7,147 bases of DNA from Gammaproteobacteria bacterium (GTDB lineage Bacteria > Pseudomonadota > Gammaproteobacteria > PS1 > Pseudothioglobaceae), in the NCBI GenBank assembly GCA_003489145.1, contig DNJI01000003.1:1-7147 (forward strand). The letters run 5' to 3'. The notes below the pieces were generated by a model. It was given only the letters and a program-made list of their open reading frames with translations, was not told where the DNA came from and ran no database searches. Positions 1 through 6,728 of the stretch are shown in pieces (position 1 is the first letter of the stretch; the number at the start of each line of letters is the position of its first letter). Made by a program: the position numbers and the translations under genes.

Positions 1-1116
1 CACTTTAATCAGTGGTTTGACTTATCATCACACACTGATTTTGAAGGCAATCATGTTATTCGTTTTAAGGATATTAATGACGTTAATGTAGATGACTATA
101 AACAAATTGATGGGTTACTTGCTAAATTATATAACGTCAGAATTAAAAGAGAGCTGCCACTCACCGACAATAAAGTGTTACTTTCTTGGAATGCACTGAT
201 GGTTCCTAGCTTAATTGAAGCAGGAAAGGTTTTTAATGAAGAGAAATACACAACTGCGGGTTTAGCTTTAGCAAGTCGCTTAGAATCATTCAATAAAAAC
301 AATCAACTTTATCGGGTATCCATTAACAATAAGCTTGAGACAAACGCGCTATTCGAAGACTACGCTTATTTGGCTAATGCTTATCTGTCCGTATTCGATC
401 AAACAAATGAAAAAAAATGGTTAAACAGAGCGGTCCAATTAGTTAATACCATGAATGAGAAATTTTGGGATAAAGAGCGGTTTGGTTACAACATGACCAA
501 CGATAACAAATACTTAAATACTCGCTACAAAGAATCTTATGATGGTGCTATTCCATCTGCTAACGGCATAGCTTACCAAGTATTGGTTAAACTAAATAAC
601 CGAACAACCGAGCCATCATTCATTCAACAAGCTGAACAATTATTGAGTGCTTTTTCAGCTGATATTAACCAAGACCCTTATTCTTATAGCTCGTTTATTT
701 TAGGCTTTAATCATGCTATTTTTACTGAGGCAGCCAATGTTCAATATGCTTATCAAGGCCGTATTCGTGTGCACACACAAACTCTTGATAATGATGAATT
801 ACTCGTCAACCTAAGTCTTAATCCGCTTTGGCATATCAACTCTAACCAGCCAATACAAGATTCATTAATTGCTACTAAAATAACCAATCTAGATACTCAA
901 AATTGGACGCTTGAAGACTCAACCTATCCACAAGGTGAGCTGGCTAAATTGGGTTTTTCCAAAGACCAAATTTCAATTTATAAAGATCAAGCAAAAATTG
1001 GACTCAAACTAAAACAACACTCAAAAACCTACATAACACCAACACTCTTGTTGACTTTACAAGCTTGCAGTGACAAGGTGTGTCTACCGCCCACCACAAT
1101 AACTTTAAAACCTTAA
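1..1116 (+). CDS. YyaL/DUF255-family protein with C-terminal DsbD-N-like domain (5' truncated by window)
   Basis: The frame is open from base 1 to a TAA at 1114-1116, giving 371 C-terminal residues; the true start lies upstream. Residues about 1-250 look like the alpha-helical barrel of YyaL/SPATA20-type (DUF255) proteins: VLLSWNALM at 59-67, FEDYAYLANAY from 118, and DGAIPSANG at about 181-189 match the family's spaced signatures. The thioredoxin-like N-terminal domain normally found in this family would lie outside the window, so neither it nor a signal peptide can be checked. From about residue 254 the protein changes to a beta-rich segment containing NPLWHINSN, a KLGF motif and a final QACSDKVCLPP, which resembles the N-terminal periplasmic domain of DsbD and related thiol-redox proteins. 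The biochemical role of the family is not settled; a redox or sugar-processing role in the periplasm is inference. The gene converges on the pump gene and overlaps it by 4 bp. Family assignment is strong, function is not. Confidence 0.85.
   Translation, partial: HFNQWFDLSSHTDFEGNHVIRFKDINDVNVDDYKQIDGLLAKLYNVRIKRELPLTDNKVLLSWNALMVPSLIEAGKVFNEEKYTTAGLALASRLESFNKNNQLYRVSINNKLETNALFEDYAYLANAYLSVFDQTNEKKWLNRAVQLVNTMNEKFWDKERFGYNMTNDNKYLNTRYKESYDGAIPSANGIAYQVLVKLNNRTTEPSFIQQAEQLLSAFSADINQDPYSYSSFILGFNHAIFTEAANVQYAYQGRIRVHTQTLDNDELLVNLSLNPLWHINSNQPIQDSLIATKITNLDTQNWTLEDSTYPQGELAKLGFSKDQISIYKDQAKIGLKLKQHSKTYITPTLLLTLQACSDKVCLPPTTITLKP
760..1113 (+). other. DsbD-N-like domain with CX4C cysteine pair
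   Basis: This is the last ~118 residues of the preceding gene, starting around RIRVHTQ. Similarity to the DsbD N-terminal domain rests on the WHIN-type motif near the domain start, the KLGF segment in the middle, and the ending LQACSDKVCLPP. In E. coli DsbD the corresponding active cysteines sit in QGCADAGFC, a CX5C spacing; here the cysteines are codons 1066-1068 and 1081-1083, a CX4C spacing. In DsbD this domain relays electrons to periplasmic thiol oxidoreductases, so a redox role is plausible but inferred. The domain boundary is an estimate by eye. Confidence 0.68.
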
Positions 1117-4100
1117 GTAGTCTTGCCTAAACGTTTTACCCATCCAACAAAATCATGATTAATCAAATATAAACAAGGTAGTAATACCAACGTCATTACC
1201 GTACCAAACAATAGGCCGTAACCCAACGAGAGTGCCATCGGTTGCAAGATATAGTCAGTTCCGCCAATACCATAAGCCAGTGGTATCACCCCCGCCAAAG
1301 TAGTGAGTGTTGTTAGTACGACGGCGCGTAGGCGGTCTTTCGCCCCTTTAATAACAAACCCATGCGCCGAAGCCGTGGTATCAACAACCTTTGCTTTTAA
1401 ATAATTCAGATGTGAAACCAGTACTAAGGAGTCATTCACAATCACCCCTACTAATGCCAACGTGCCCAAAATCGCAAAAAAGCTTAGCGTTTCACCATGC
1501 AAGAAAAATGCCCAAATCACACCAATAACCGAAAAAGGAATGGCGCTCAGCACCAATAATGGCTGCGTATAAGAATTAAACAACAATACCAACAGCAGAA
1601 AAATGCCAAAAATTGCCATCACGAACGCTCGCTTAAAGCTGTCCATCGATTGCATGGTTTCTTTAGCGCCACCTTCTTTAATCACGCGAATATTTGGGAA
1701 ATTACTGGTTAAATCTAAACGCTCTAAAGCTTCATCCATCACTCTACTTACGGTGGTAATTTCATCATCAACACTACCACTAACCAAAGTAGATCGTTGT
1801 CCGTTAAAGTGATTAAAATCTGGTTCGCCTTCAATTTGTCGAATACTGGAGAATTGTGAAATCGGCACTAAATGGCCTTTACGGTTATTCACTTTTAAAG
1901 ATTGAATGAAAGCTTGTGAATGCAAGCCATCGCCAAAATAGATTCTAAAATTAACATCATTTTGGCCATCGCGCATATCAGTCACATCAATACCCGTAAA
2001 AGCAGTTTTTAGATATTGACTAACCACAGAAAAGTCGATTTCCAATCGGGCCATTTTTTCAAAATCAAGCACAACTTCAATACGCGCTTTCCCTGGCTCA
2101 TCATCGCGATTAATATTATCCAATCCATCGATTGATGACAAAATTTCCTCTAATTGGTCAGCGGCAACTTGACGCTGAACATGATCACTACCCACTAAAT
2201 TAATCTCTACATCCTCGCCTTGTGGTGGGCCGGGCCGTCTAATGGAAAATTTGAGTTTTTCAGCTGCGGTAATTTCACCTACTCTCGCCTTGAGCTGCTT
2301 GAGTAACGCTTTAGAGGTTTGCACCCTCTCGCTCGACGGAGACAGCTCAATCGTGAACCTAGCCACATGAGTAAAATATTTACCCACATTAGAGGTGATT
2401 GATTCTAAGTCTTCACCCACAACCTCACTAATCAAGGCTTCTATTTGCTCACTAACCGATTCAGTGTAACCGAGCGAGCTACCTGCAGGCATTTGTAATC
2501 TAGCACTAATGGTATCGACGCCAATCGCAGGAAATAAAACAAACTTCATATTGGTCTTAGCAAAATATAACGAAGCCGCCAACATCAATGCGAATACTAT
2601 TACCACCATATAACGCCACTTAAGCACAGCACTTAAAAAATCTTCGAACCAAACTTCTACTGCGTCAAACCAATGGCTGCTTTTAATCTTCTCATGTGAA
2701 CTTGCCAAATGCGCTGGCAATGCGATAGATACTTCTAAAAATGACAATAACAATGCAAAAATCACCACAATTGGAATTACATAAATAAATTTACCCATGG
2801 TGCCGCCCATCAAAAACATCGATGAAAAGGCTAAAATAGTAGTTAAAATAGTAGTAATCACCGGCATAATCACATGTTTAAAGCCCCGTGTTGCTGACTC
2901 GAATCGATCTTCCCCACGCTGTTTATGATGATGAATACTCTCTGCCACAATAATAGAATCGTCCACTACAATGCCTAATACTAGAATCATTGCTGCCAAT
3001 GAAACCAGATTAATGGTCTCGCCACTTGCACCTAATAATGCCACTGTACCTAGTAAGCTCACCGGCAAACTAACTGCCACCCAAAAAGCAGTTTTAAATG
3101 AGAGAAAAGCACCTAATACAATTAGCACCAACAGCAAGCCCATCATGCCATTATTGGTCACAATCTTTAAGCGGTTACGTACATATTTAGACATATCTGA
3201 AGAGTAAAAAATTTGGAGTTGATTGTCATACTTACTGTTAAGATCGGTAATTTTTTCTTTAACTAAGTCAACCGTGGTGATGACATCGGCTTGGGCTTGT
3301 TTTCGTACACGTAATATAAAGCCTTTTTTGCCATTCACGCGAATGATAGATTTCTCCTCAACATTGCCACTTTCAATCTGAGCAATGTCTTTCAGGCGAA
3401 CAATAGGCCCCTGGAAAGTTGACTTAATAATCACATCGCCCACTGATTCAGCTTGGTCAAATTTGGCCAACACCACAATGATTTTTTCGTCCCTTTCGCT
3501 GTGATTTTGCCCAACGGTATAACGCGCATTGCGTTTAGCAATAGAATCTATAATTTGCGGTAGGGAAAGTTTATGCTGATAAAGTTTGTTTGGATTGATT
3601 CTAATTTGTATTTCCCGATCTAAGTAACCATCCTTAACCACTTCGGAAACACCGTCAACCAACTCAAGAGAATCAGCAATATTATCAGTGATTTGTCTTA
3701 GCTCAGCATAAGATAAATCTGGGGCGCCAATGCTAATTTTAATAATGCTTTTTCTAGAAGTTTTCTGGTCGCGTACATTAGGCAAGTTAGTCACTTCAGC
3801 TGGCAAAGATTTAATACGATTAACCGCATTTCTGATATCTTGCTTGAGTGTGTCAATATCGCTCACATCTTGAGATAAAGTCACTGTAATGCTGGAACGC
3901 CCTTCTCTAGACACCGAAACAAACTTCTCAATACCTGAGATATTGCTGAGTTCATCTTCAATGAGGTTGGTGACGTTTTGCTCAACATCTTCGGGTGATG
4001 CGCCAGGGTAAGCTGTTGAAATAGACATGACTTCAAAGTCAACTGCTGGGAATTGGTCTCGTTGAATACTGCTAAGCGCCAATAGACCAATCGCGATAAC

Positions 4101-4163
4101 ACTCACGGTAAAAACTAAGGCTAGTTTTTTTTGCCTAACAAAGAAATTAAGGATACTGTCCAT
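1113..4163 (-). CDS. RND-superfamily efflux transporter, inner-membrane pump subunit (AcrB/HAE-like)
   Basis: This complete 1016-residue protein has the AcrB-type plan. TM1 is at about 14-31, followed by a large periplasmic loop to about 335; TM2-6 lie within about 339-480, TM7 at about 518-535, a second periplasmic loop runs to about 845, and TM8-12 fill the rest. TM4 carries GIVVDDS, with D401 and D402 corresponding to the proton-relay pair D407/D408 of AcrB. TM10 reads GVIVNDS, so N910 occupies the place of AcrB K940; T951 in VLTTLTTL probably matches T978. Such proteins export drugs, lipophilic compounds or metabolites by proton antiport, normally with a membrane-fusion protein and an outer-membrane channel, but neither is encoded beside it. 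The substrate cannot be told from sequence. The ATG is secure because an in-frame TAA lies three codons upstream. It follows typA on the same strand by 40 bp and has no visible ribosome binding site. The stop codon overlaps that of the convergent gene. Confidence 0.93.
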   Translation of the reverse strand: MDSILNFFVRQKKLALVFTVSVIAIGLLALSSIQRDQFPAVDFEVMSISTAYPGASPEDVEQNVTNLIEDELSNISGIEKFVSVSREGRSSITVTLSQDVSDIDTLKQDIRNAVNRIKSLPAEVTNLPNVRDQKTSRKSIIKISIGAPDLSYAELRQITDNIADSLELVDGVSEVVKDGYLDREIQIRINPNKLYQHKLSLPQIIDSIAKRNARYTVGQNHSERDEKIIVVLAKFDQAESVGDVIIKSTFQGPIVRLKDIAQIESGNVEEKSIIRVNGKKGFILRVRKQAQADVITTVDLVKEKITDLNSKYDNQLQIFYSSDMSKYVRNRLKIVTNNGMMGLLLVLIVLGAFLSFKTAFWVAVSLPVSLLGTVALLGASGETINLVSLAAMILVLGIVVDDSIIVAESIHHHKQRGEDRFESATRGFKHVIMPVITTILTTILAFSSMFLMGGTMGKFIYVIPIVVIFALLLSFLEVSIALPAHLASSHEKIKSSHWFDAVEVWFEDFLSAVLKWRYMVVIVFALMLAASLYFAKTNMKFVLFPAIGVDTISARLQMPAGSSLGYTESVSEQIEALISEVVGEDLESITSNVGKYFTHVARFTIELSPSSERVQTSKALLKQLKARVGEITAAEKLKFSIRRPGPPQGEDVEINLVGSDHVQRQVAADQLEEILSSIDGLDNINRDDEPGKARIEVVLDFEKMARLEIDFSVVSQYLKTAFTGIDVTDMRDGQNDVNFRIYFGDGLHSQAFIQSLKVNNRKGHLVPISQFSSIRQIEGEPDFNHFNGQRSTLVSGSVDDEITTVSRVMDEALERLDLTSNFPNIRVIKEGGAKETMQSMDSFKRAFVMAIFGIFLLLVLLFNSYTQPLLVLSAIPFSVIGVIWAFFLHGETLSFFAILGTLALVGVIVNDSLVLVSHLNYLKAKVVDTTASAHGFVIKGAKDRLRAVVLTTLTTLAGVIPLAYGIGGTDYILQPMALSLGYGLLFGTVMTLVLLPCLYLINHDFVGWVKRLGKTT
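2832..2855. repeat. Perfect 12-bp tandem duplication inside the pump gene
   Basis: TAAAATAGTAGT occurs twice in direct succession. On the coding strand it is in frame and encodes TTIL-TTIL (residues 437-444) at the start of TM5. A related TTLTTL occurs in TM11 (951-956), which fits the known internal duplication of RND proteins. The protein motif is therefore probably conserved, and the exact DNA repeat is likely a by-product of A/T-ending codons. Confidence 0.85.
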
Positions 4164-4171
4164 AATGGATT

Positions 4172-4180
4172 AGTATACCA
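4172..4180 (-). promoter_or_regulatory. Possible extended -10 promoter for the RND pump gene
   Basis: On the minus strand TGG-TATACT matches the TGn-extended -10 form, with five of six bases of TATAAT. No good -35 box is visible 16-18 bp upstream, as is common for extended -10 promoters. The box ends only 8 nt before the ATG, so a transcript from it would be leaderless or nearly so. The alternative is that the pump gene is transcribed only by read-through from typA. Confidence 0.35.
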
Positions 4181-4203
4181 ACAGTAACCCTGTGTTTTGT
4201 TTT

Positions 4204-6024
4204 CTAGTCGGTCTTTTTGTTACGGGTTCTTTTGCGCTCAGTCTCACCCAATATGCGTTTACGAATACGAGTAGAGTTTGGTGTTACTTCTACCAACTCA
4301 TCATCATCAATGAATTCTAACGCTTGCTCAAGGTCGAGCTTAATTGCTGGTGTTAATGACACAGCCTCATCGGTACCTGAAGAACGTACATTGGTAAGTT
4401 GCTTGCCTTTCATCACGTTAACCACCAAATCTTTATCACGTGCATGAATACCTACTACCATGCCTTCATAAATATCAGTATTGTGCTCTACAAAGAATTT
4501 ACCACTCTTTTGCAGATTGAAAATTCCATAGGCAACCGCCTTACCTTGATTCATAGAGATTAAAGAGCCATTAGAGCGCTGGCCAATCTGACCTGGCTTT
4601 TGCGGCTTATAAGCATCAAAAGTTGAATTCATCAAACCAGTACCCGTAGTTGCTGTTAAGAATTCAGTTCTAAAACCGATTAAACCACGTGCTGGAATAT
4701 TAAAGTCTAGTTTTACGCGTCCGTTACCATCAGGCACCATGTTAGTAAGCTCGGCCTTACGTTCGCCAAGTTTTTCCATTACTGTGCCTTGATGTTGAGT
4801 TTCAACGTCCACACTTAGGTCTTCAAACGGTTCACAAGTCACACCATCAATTTCTTTTAAAATAACTTGTGGTCGACCCACTGCTAACTCAAAACCTTCA
4901 CGACGCATGGTTTCAATCAAGATTGATAAATGCAATTCGCCACGACCAGAAACAATAAATTCTGAAGGGTCTTCTGTATTAGCAACACGCAATGCAACGT
5001 TATAGATTAGTTCTTTATCTAGGCGATCACGAATATTTCTTGTAGTAATATATTTTCCATCTTGCCCTGCGAATGGAGAATCATTAACACGGAATGCCAT
5101 TGATACGGTTGGCTCATCAACACTGAGTGGTGGCAATGCTTCAATCGTCTCAGGATCACAAACAGTATCTGAAATAGAGATACCTTCAATGCCAGTAATA
5201 CAAACAATATTGCCCGCTTCAGAGGCATTAGTATCGATTTTATCAAGCCCTAAAAAACCTTGTAAATTGGCAATTTTAGCTTTACGCTCAGTACCATCTG
5301 CACCGACAATAACCACTTGTTGATTCTTTTTAATCGTGCCACGAGTAATACGGCCAATACCAATTGCACCCACAAATGATGAATAATCCAGTGCCGTAAT
5401 CTGCATCTGTAGTGGCGCCTCAATATCAACCTCAGGTGCTTTAACATGTTTAATAATCGTCTCAAACATCGGAGTCATATCACCTTCACGCGCATTGTCA
5501 TCTAATGAGGCGTAGCCGTTAATACTTGAGGCATAAATCACGGGGAAATCTAGTTGCTCATCAGTGGCACCGAGTTGATCAAATAAATCAAAAACTTGGT
5601 CAATCCCCCAGTCAGGGCGAGCCGCATCTTTATCGATTTTGTTTATCACTACAATCGGGTTGAGGCCCTGATCAAAAGCTTTTTTAGTCACAAAACGCGT
5701 TTGTGGCATTGGTCCTTCTTGTGCATCCACCAGTAAAAGCACTGAATCTACCATCGATAAAACGCGCTCTACTTCACCGCCAAAATCGGCGTGTCCCGGG
5801 GTGTCTACAATATTAATATGGTAGTCATTCCACTTAATCGCTGTATTTTTCGATGAAATGGTAATACCACGCTCTTTTTCCAAATCATTCGAATCCATCA
5901 TACGATCAGTAGACTCAAAACGATCATCAAAAGTTTGAGATTGTTCCAATAGCTTATCAACCAATGTGGTTTTACCGTGGTCAACGTGCGCAATAATAGC
6001 GATATTTCTAAGTTTGGTATTCAT
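4204..6024 (-). CDS. typA: Ribosome-associated translational GTPase TypA/BipA
   Basis: This complete 606-residue protein has nearly the length of E. coli TypA/BipA (about 607) and is colinear with it. It binds GTP and the ribosome at the EF-G site in the cytoplasm, and is known to assist 50S assembly and growth under stress or cold. GTPase motifs are intact: G1 AHVDHGKTT (12-20), G2 RGITI (52-56), G3 DTPGH (74-78), G4 NKID (128-131) and a G5-like SSIN (166-169). The EF-G-like domain III carries SGRGELHLSILIE, and the C-terminal part contains PARGLIGFRTEF, SSGTDEAV and EFIDDDELVEVTP, the TypA-specific signatures that separate it from LepA and EF-G. The tail is basic (RKRTRNKKTD). The start gives the expected MxxKLRNIAIIAHVDHG beginning. 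It is divergent from rlmE and upstream of the pump gene on the same strand; no hairpin-plus-T-run terminator lies between them. No Shine-Dalgarno sequence is visible. Identity is very secure. Confidence 0.97.
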   Translation of the reverse strand: MNTKLRNIAIIAHVDHGKTTLVDKLLEQSQTFDDRFESTDRMMDSNDLEKERGITISSKNTAIKWNDYHINIVDTPGHADFGGEVERVLSMVDSVLLLVDAQEGPMPQTRFVTKKAFDQGLNPIVVINKIDKDAARPDWGIDQVFDLFDQLGATDEQLDFPVIYASSINGYASLDDNAREGDMTPMFETIIKHVKAPEVDIEAPLQMQITALDYSSFVGAIGIGRITRGTIKKNQQVVIVGADGTERKAKIANLQGFLGLDKIDTNASEAGNIVCITGIEGISISDTVCDPETIEALPPLSVDEPTVSMAFRVNDSPFAGQDGKYITTRNIRDRLDKELIYNVALRVANTEDPSEFIVSGRGELHLSILIETMRREGFELAVGRPQVILKEIDGVTCEPFEDLSVDVETQHQGTVMEKLGERKAELTNMVPDGNGRVKLDFNIPARGLIGFRTEFLTATTGTGLMNSTFDAYKPQKPGQIGQRSNGSLISMNQGKAVAYGIFNLQKSGKFFVEHNTDIYEGMVVGIHARDKDLVVNVMKGKQLTNVRSSGTDEAVSLTPAIKLDLEQALEFIDDDELVEVTPNSTRIRKRILGETERKRTRNKKTD

Positions 6025-6053
6025 ACGAATTAAGTGAATGCGAAAAAGGCACT

Positions 6054-6059
6054 ATTATC
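6054..6059 (-). promoter_or_regulatory. Possible -10 box of the typA promoter
   Basis: On the minus strand the sequence reads GATAAT, five of six bases of the consensus. Transcription from it would begin near 6047 and leave a leader of about 22 nt before the typA ATG. No convincing -35 box stands 16-18 bp upstream; TTGATA is present but lies too close (12 bp). This is a weak call based on pattern alone. Confidence 0.3.
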
Positions 6060-6071
6060 CCGTAAAATGAC

Positions 6072-6095
6072 TATCAATATTAGAAATTATTGATA
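6072..6095. promoter_or_regulatory. Inverted repeat in the typA-rlmE divergent region, candidate operator
   Basis: TATCAATA (6072-6079) and TATTGATA (6088-6095) are perfect inverted copies with an 8-bp spacer. The dyad lies between the divergent start codons and touches the putative -10 box of rlmE, a placement that would suit a regulator binding site. No regulator can be named. In AT-rich DNA an 8-bp dyad can arise by chance, and the arms are too A/T-rich for a stable RNA hairpin. Confidence 0.4.
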
Positions 6096-6099
6096 TAAC
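6094..6099 (+). promoter_or_regulatory. Possible -10 box of the rlmE-ispB promoter
   Basis: TATAAC matches five of six bases of TATAAT and ends 5 nt before the rlmE ATG. If used, it would start transcription at or just inside the start codon, so the true promoter may instead be the TAAAAT at 6063-6068, which would leave a leader of about 30 nt. Neither has a good -35 partner. Low confidence. Confidence 0.22.
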
Positions 6100-6104
6100 T
6101 ATTT

Positions 6105-6722
6105 ATGGGTAAAAAAAGCAGTTCTGGTCGCTGGATGAGTGAACACCTGAGTGATGAATATGTAAAAAAAGCACAAAAAGAAGGCTACCGTTCACGTGCT
6201 GTTTACAAACTGACAGAGGTTGTAAACAAAGATAAATTTATTAAGCCGGGTTCTCGCGTGCTTGATTTAGGTGCTGCTCCTGGCGGTTGGAGTCAAGTGG
6301 CAATTAAATTAGTAGGGAAATCAGGCCAAGTTATCGCCAGTGATATTCTTGATATTGAACCTATCCCTGGGGTGGATTTTCTCTGTGGTGACTTTACTGA
6401 AGACTCAGTTTATGAAGAGCTATTAACATTAACGGGTGGCCATAAAATGGACGTGGTACTCTCAGACATGGCACCAAATATGAGTGGGCAACTCTCAGTT
6501 GATATTCCAAAATCGATGTATTTGTGTGAATTGGCACTTGATATGGCCATTAAAACGCTCACACCCAAAGGTACTTTCTTTATTAAAGTATTTCAAGGTG
6601 ATGGCTTTGACGCTTTTGTAAAATCTTGTAGGGCAGCATTTGTTAAGGTCACCATTCGCAAACCAAAAGCATCTAGAGCACGCTCTAAAGAAGTATATCT
6701 TTTAGCAAATACGCTAAAATAA
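6105..6722 (+). CDS. rlmE: 23S rRNA (uridine-2552-2'-O)-methyltransferase RlmE (RrmJ/FtsJ)
   Basis: This complete 205-residue protein is close to E. coli RlmE (about 209). It uses S-adenosylmethionine to methylate the 2'-O of U2552 in the A-loop of 23S rRNA, a late step of 50S maturation in the cytoplasm. The Rossmann-fold SAM motif is VLDLGAAPGGWSQ (52-64), with the acidic D80 following beta-strand 2. The catalytic tetrad is intact: K35 (VYKL), D121 (LSDMAPNMSG), K161 (FIKVFQG) and E196 (SKEVYLLA), each three residues lower than the E. coli K38, D124, K164 and E199. The N-terminus is short and basic (GKKSSSGRW), as in the family, and supports this ATG over M11. No Shine-Dalgarno sequence precedes it. 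The gene is divergent from typA and followed 6 bp later by ispB, so the two are probably co-transcribed. In E. coli rlmE precedes ftsH, which is not the case here. Confidence 0.97.
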   Translation: MGKKSSSGRWMSEHLSDEYVKKAQKEGYRSRAVYKLTEVVNKDKFIKPGSRVLDLGAAPGGWSQVAIKLVGKSGQVIASDILDIEPIPGVDFLCGDFTEDSVYEELLTLTGGHKMDVVLSDMAPNMSGQLSVDIPKSMYLCELALDMAIKTLTPKGTFFIKVFQGDGFDAFVKSCRAAFVKVTIRKPKASRARSKEVYLLANTLK

Positions 6723-6728
6723 CGTCCT

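Noticed and set aside
96..302. 68-codon open frame on the minus strand at the left edge
   Set aside because: It is antisense to the well-supported YyaL-type frame and resembles nothing recognisable.
1603..4102. Short open frames at 1603-1812, 2971-3207 (plus) and 3881-4102 (minus) within the pump gene
   Set aside because: All overlap the intact RND reading frame and have no homology signal or start context of their own.
4181..4197. Possible terminator between typA and the pump gene
   Set aside because: ACAG/CTGT can form only a 4-bp stem, and on the transcribed minus strand no T-run follows it. The T-rich side faces the plus strand, where no gene ends.
4217..5465. Several 70-80-codon open frames on both strands within typA
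   Set aside because: They lie entirely inside typA, show no recognisable motif, and read as low-complexity shadows of its codons. The typA frame is fully supported by homology.
6072..6100. Intrinsic terminator at the typA-rlmE dyad
   Set aside because: The stem is A/T-rich with no T-run after it, and it lies between divergent starts where no transcript ends.
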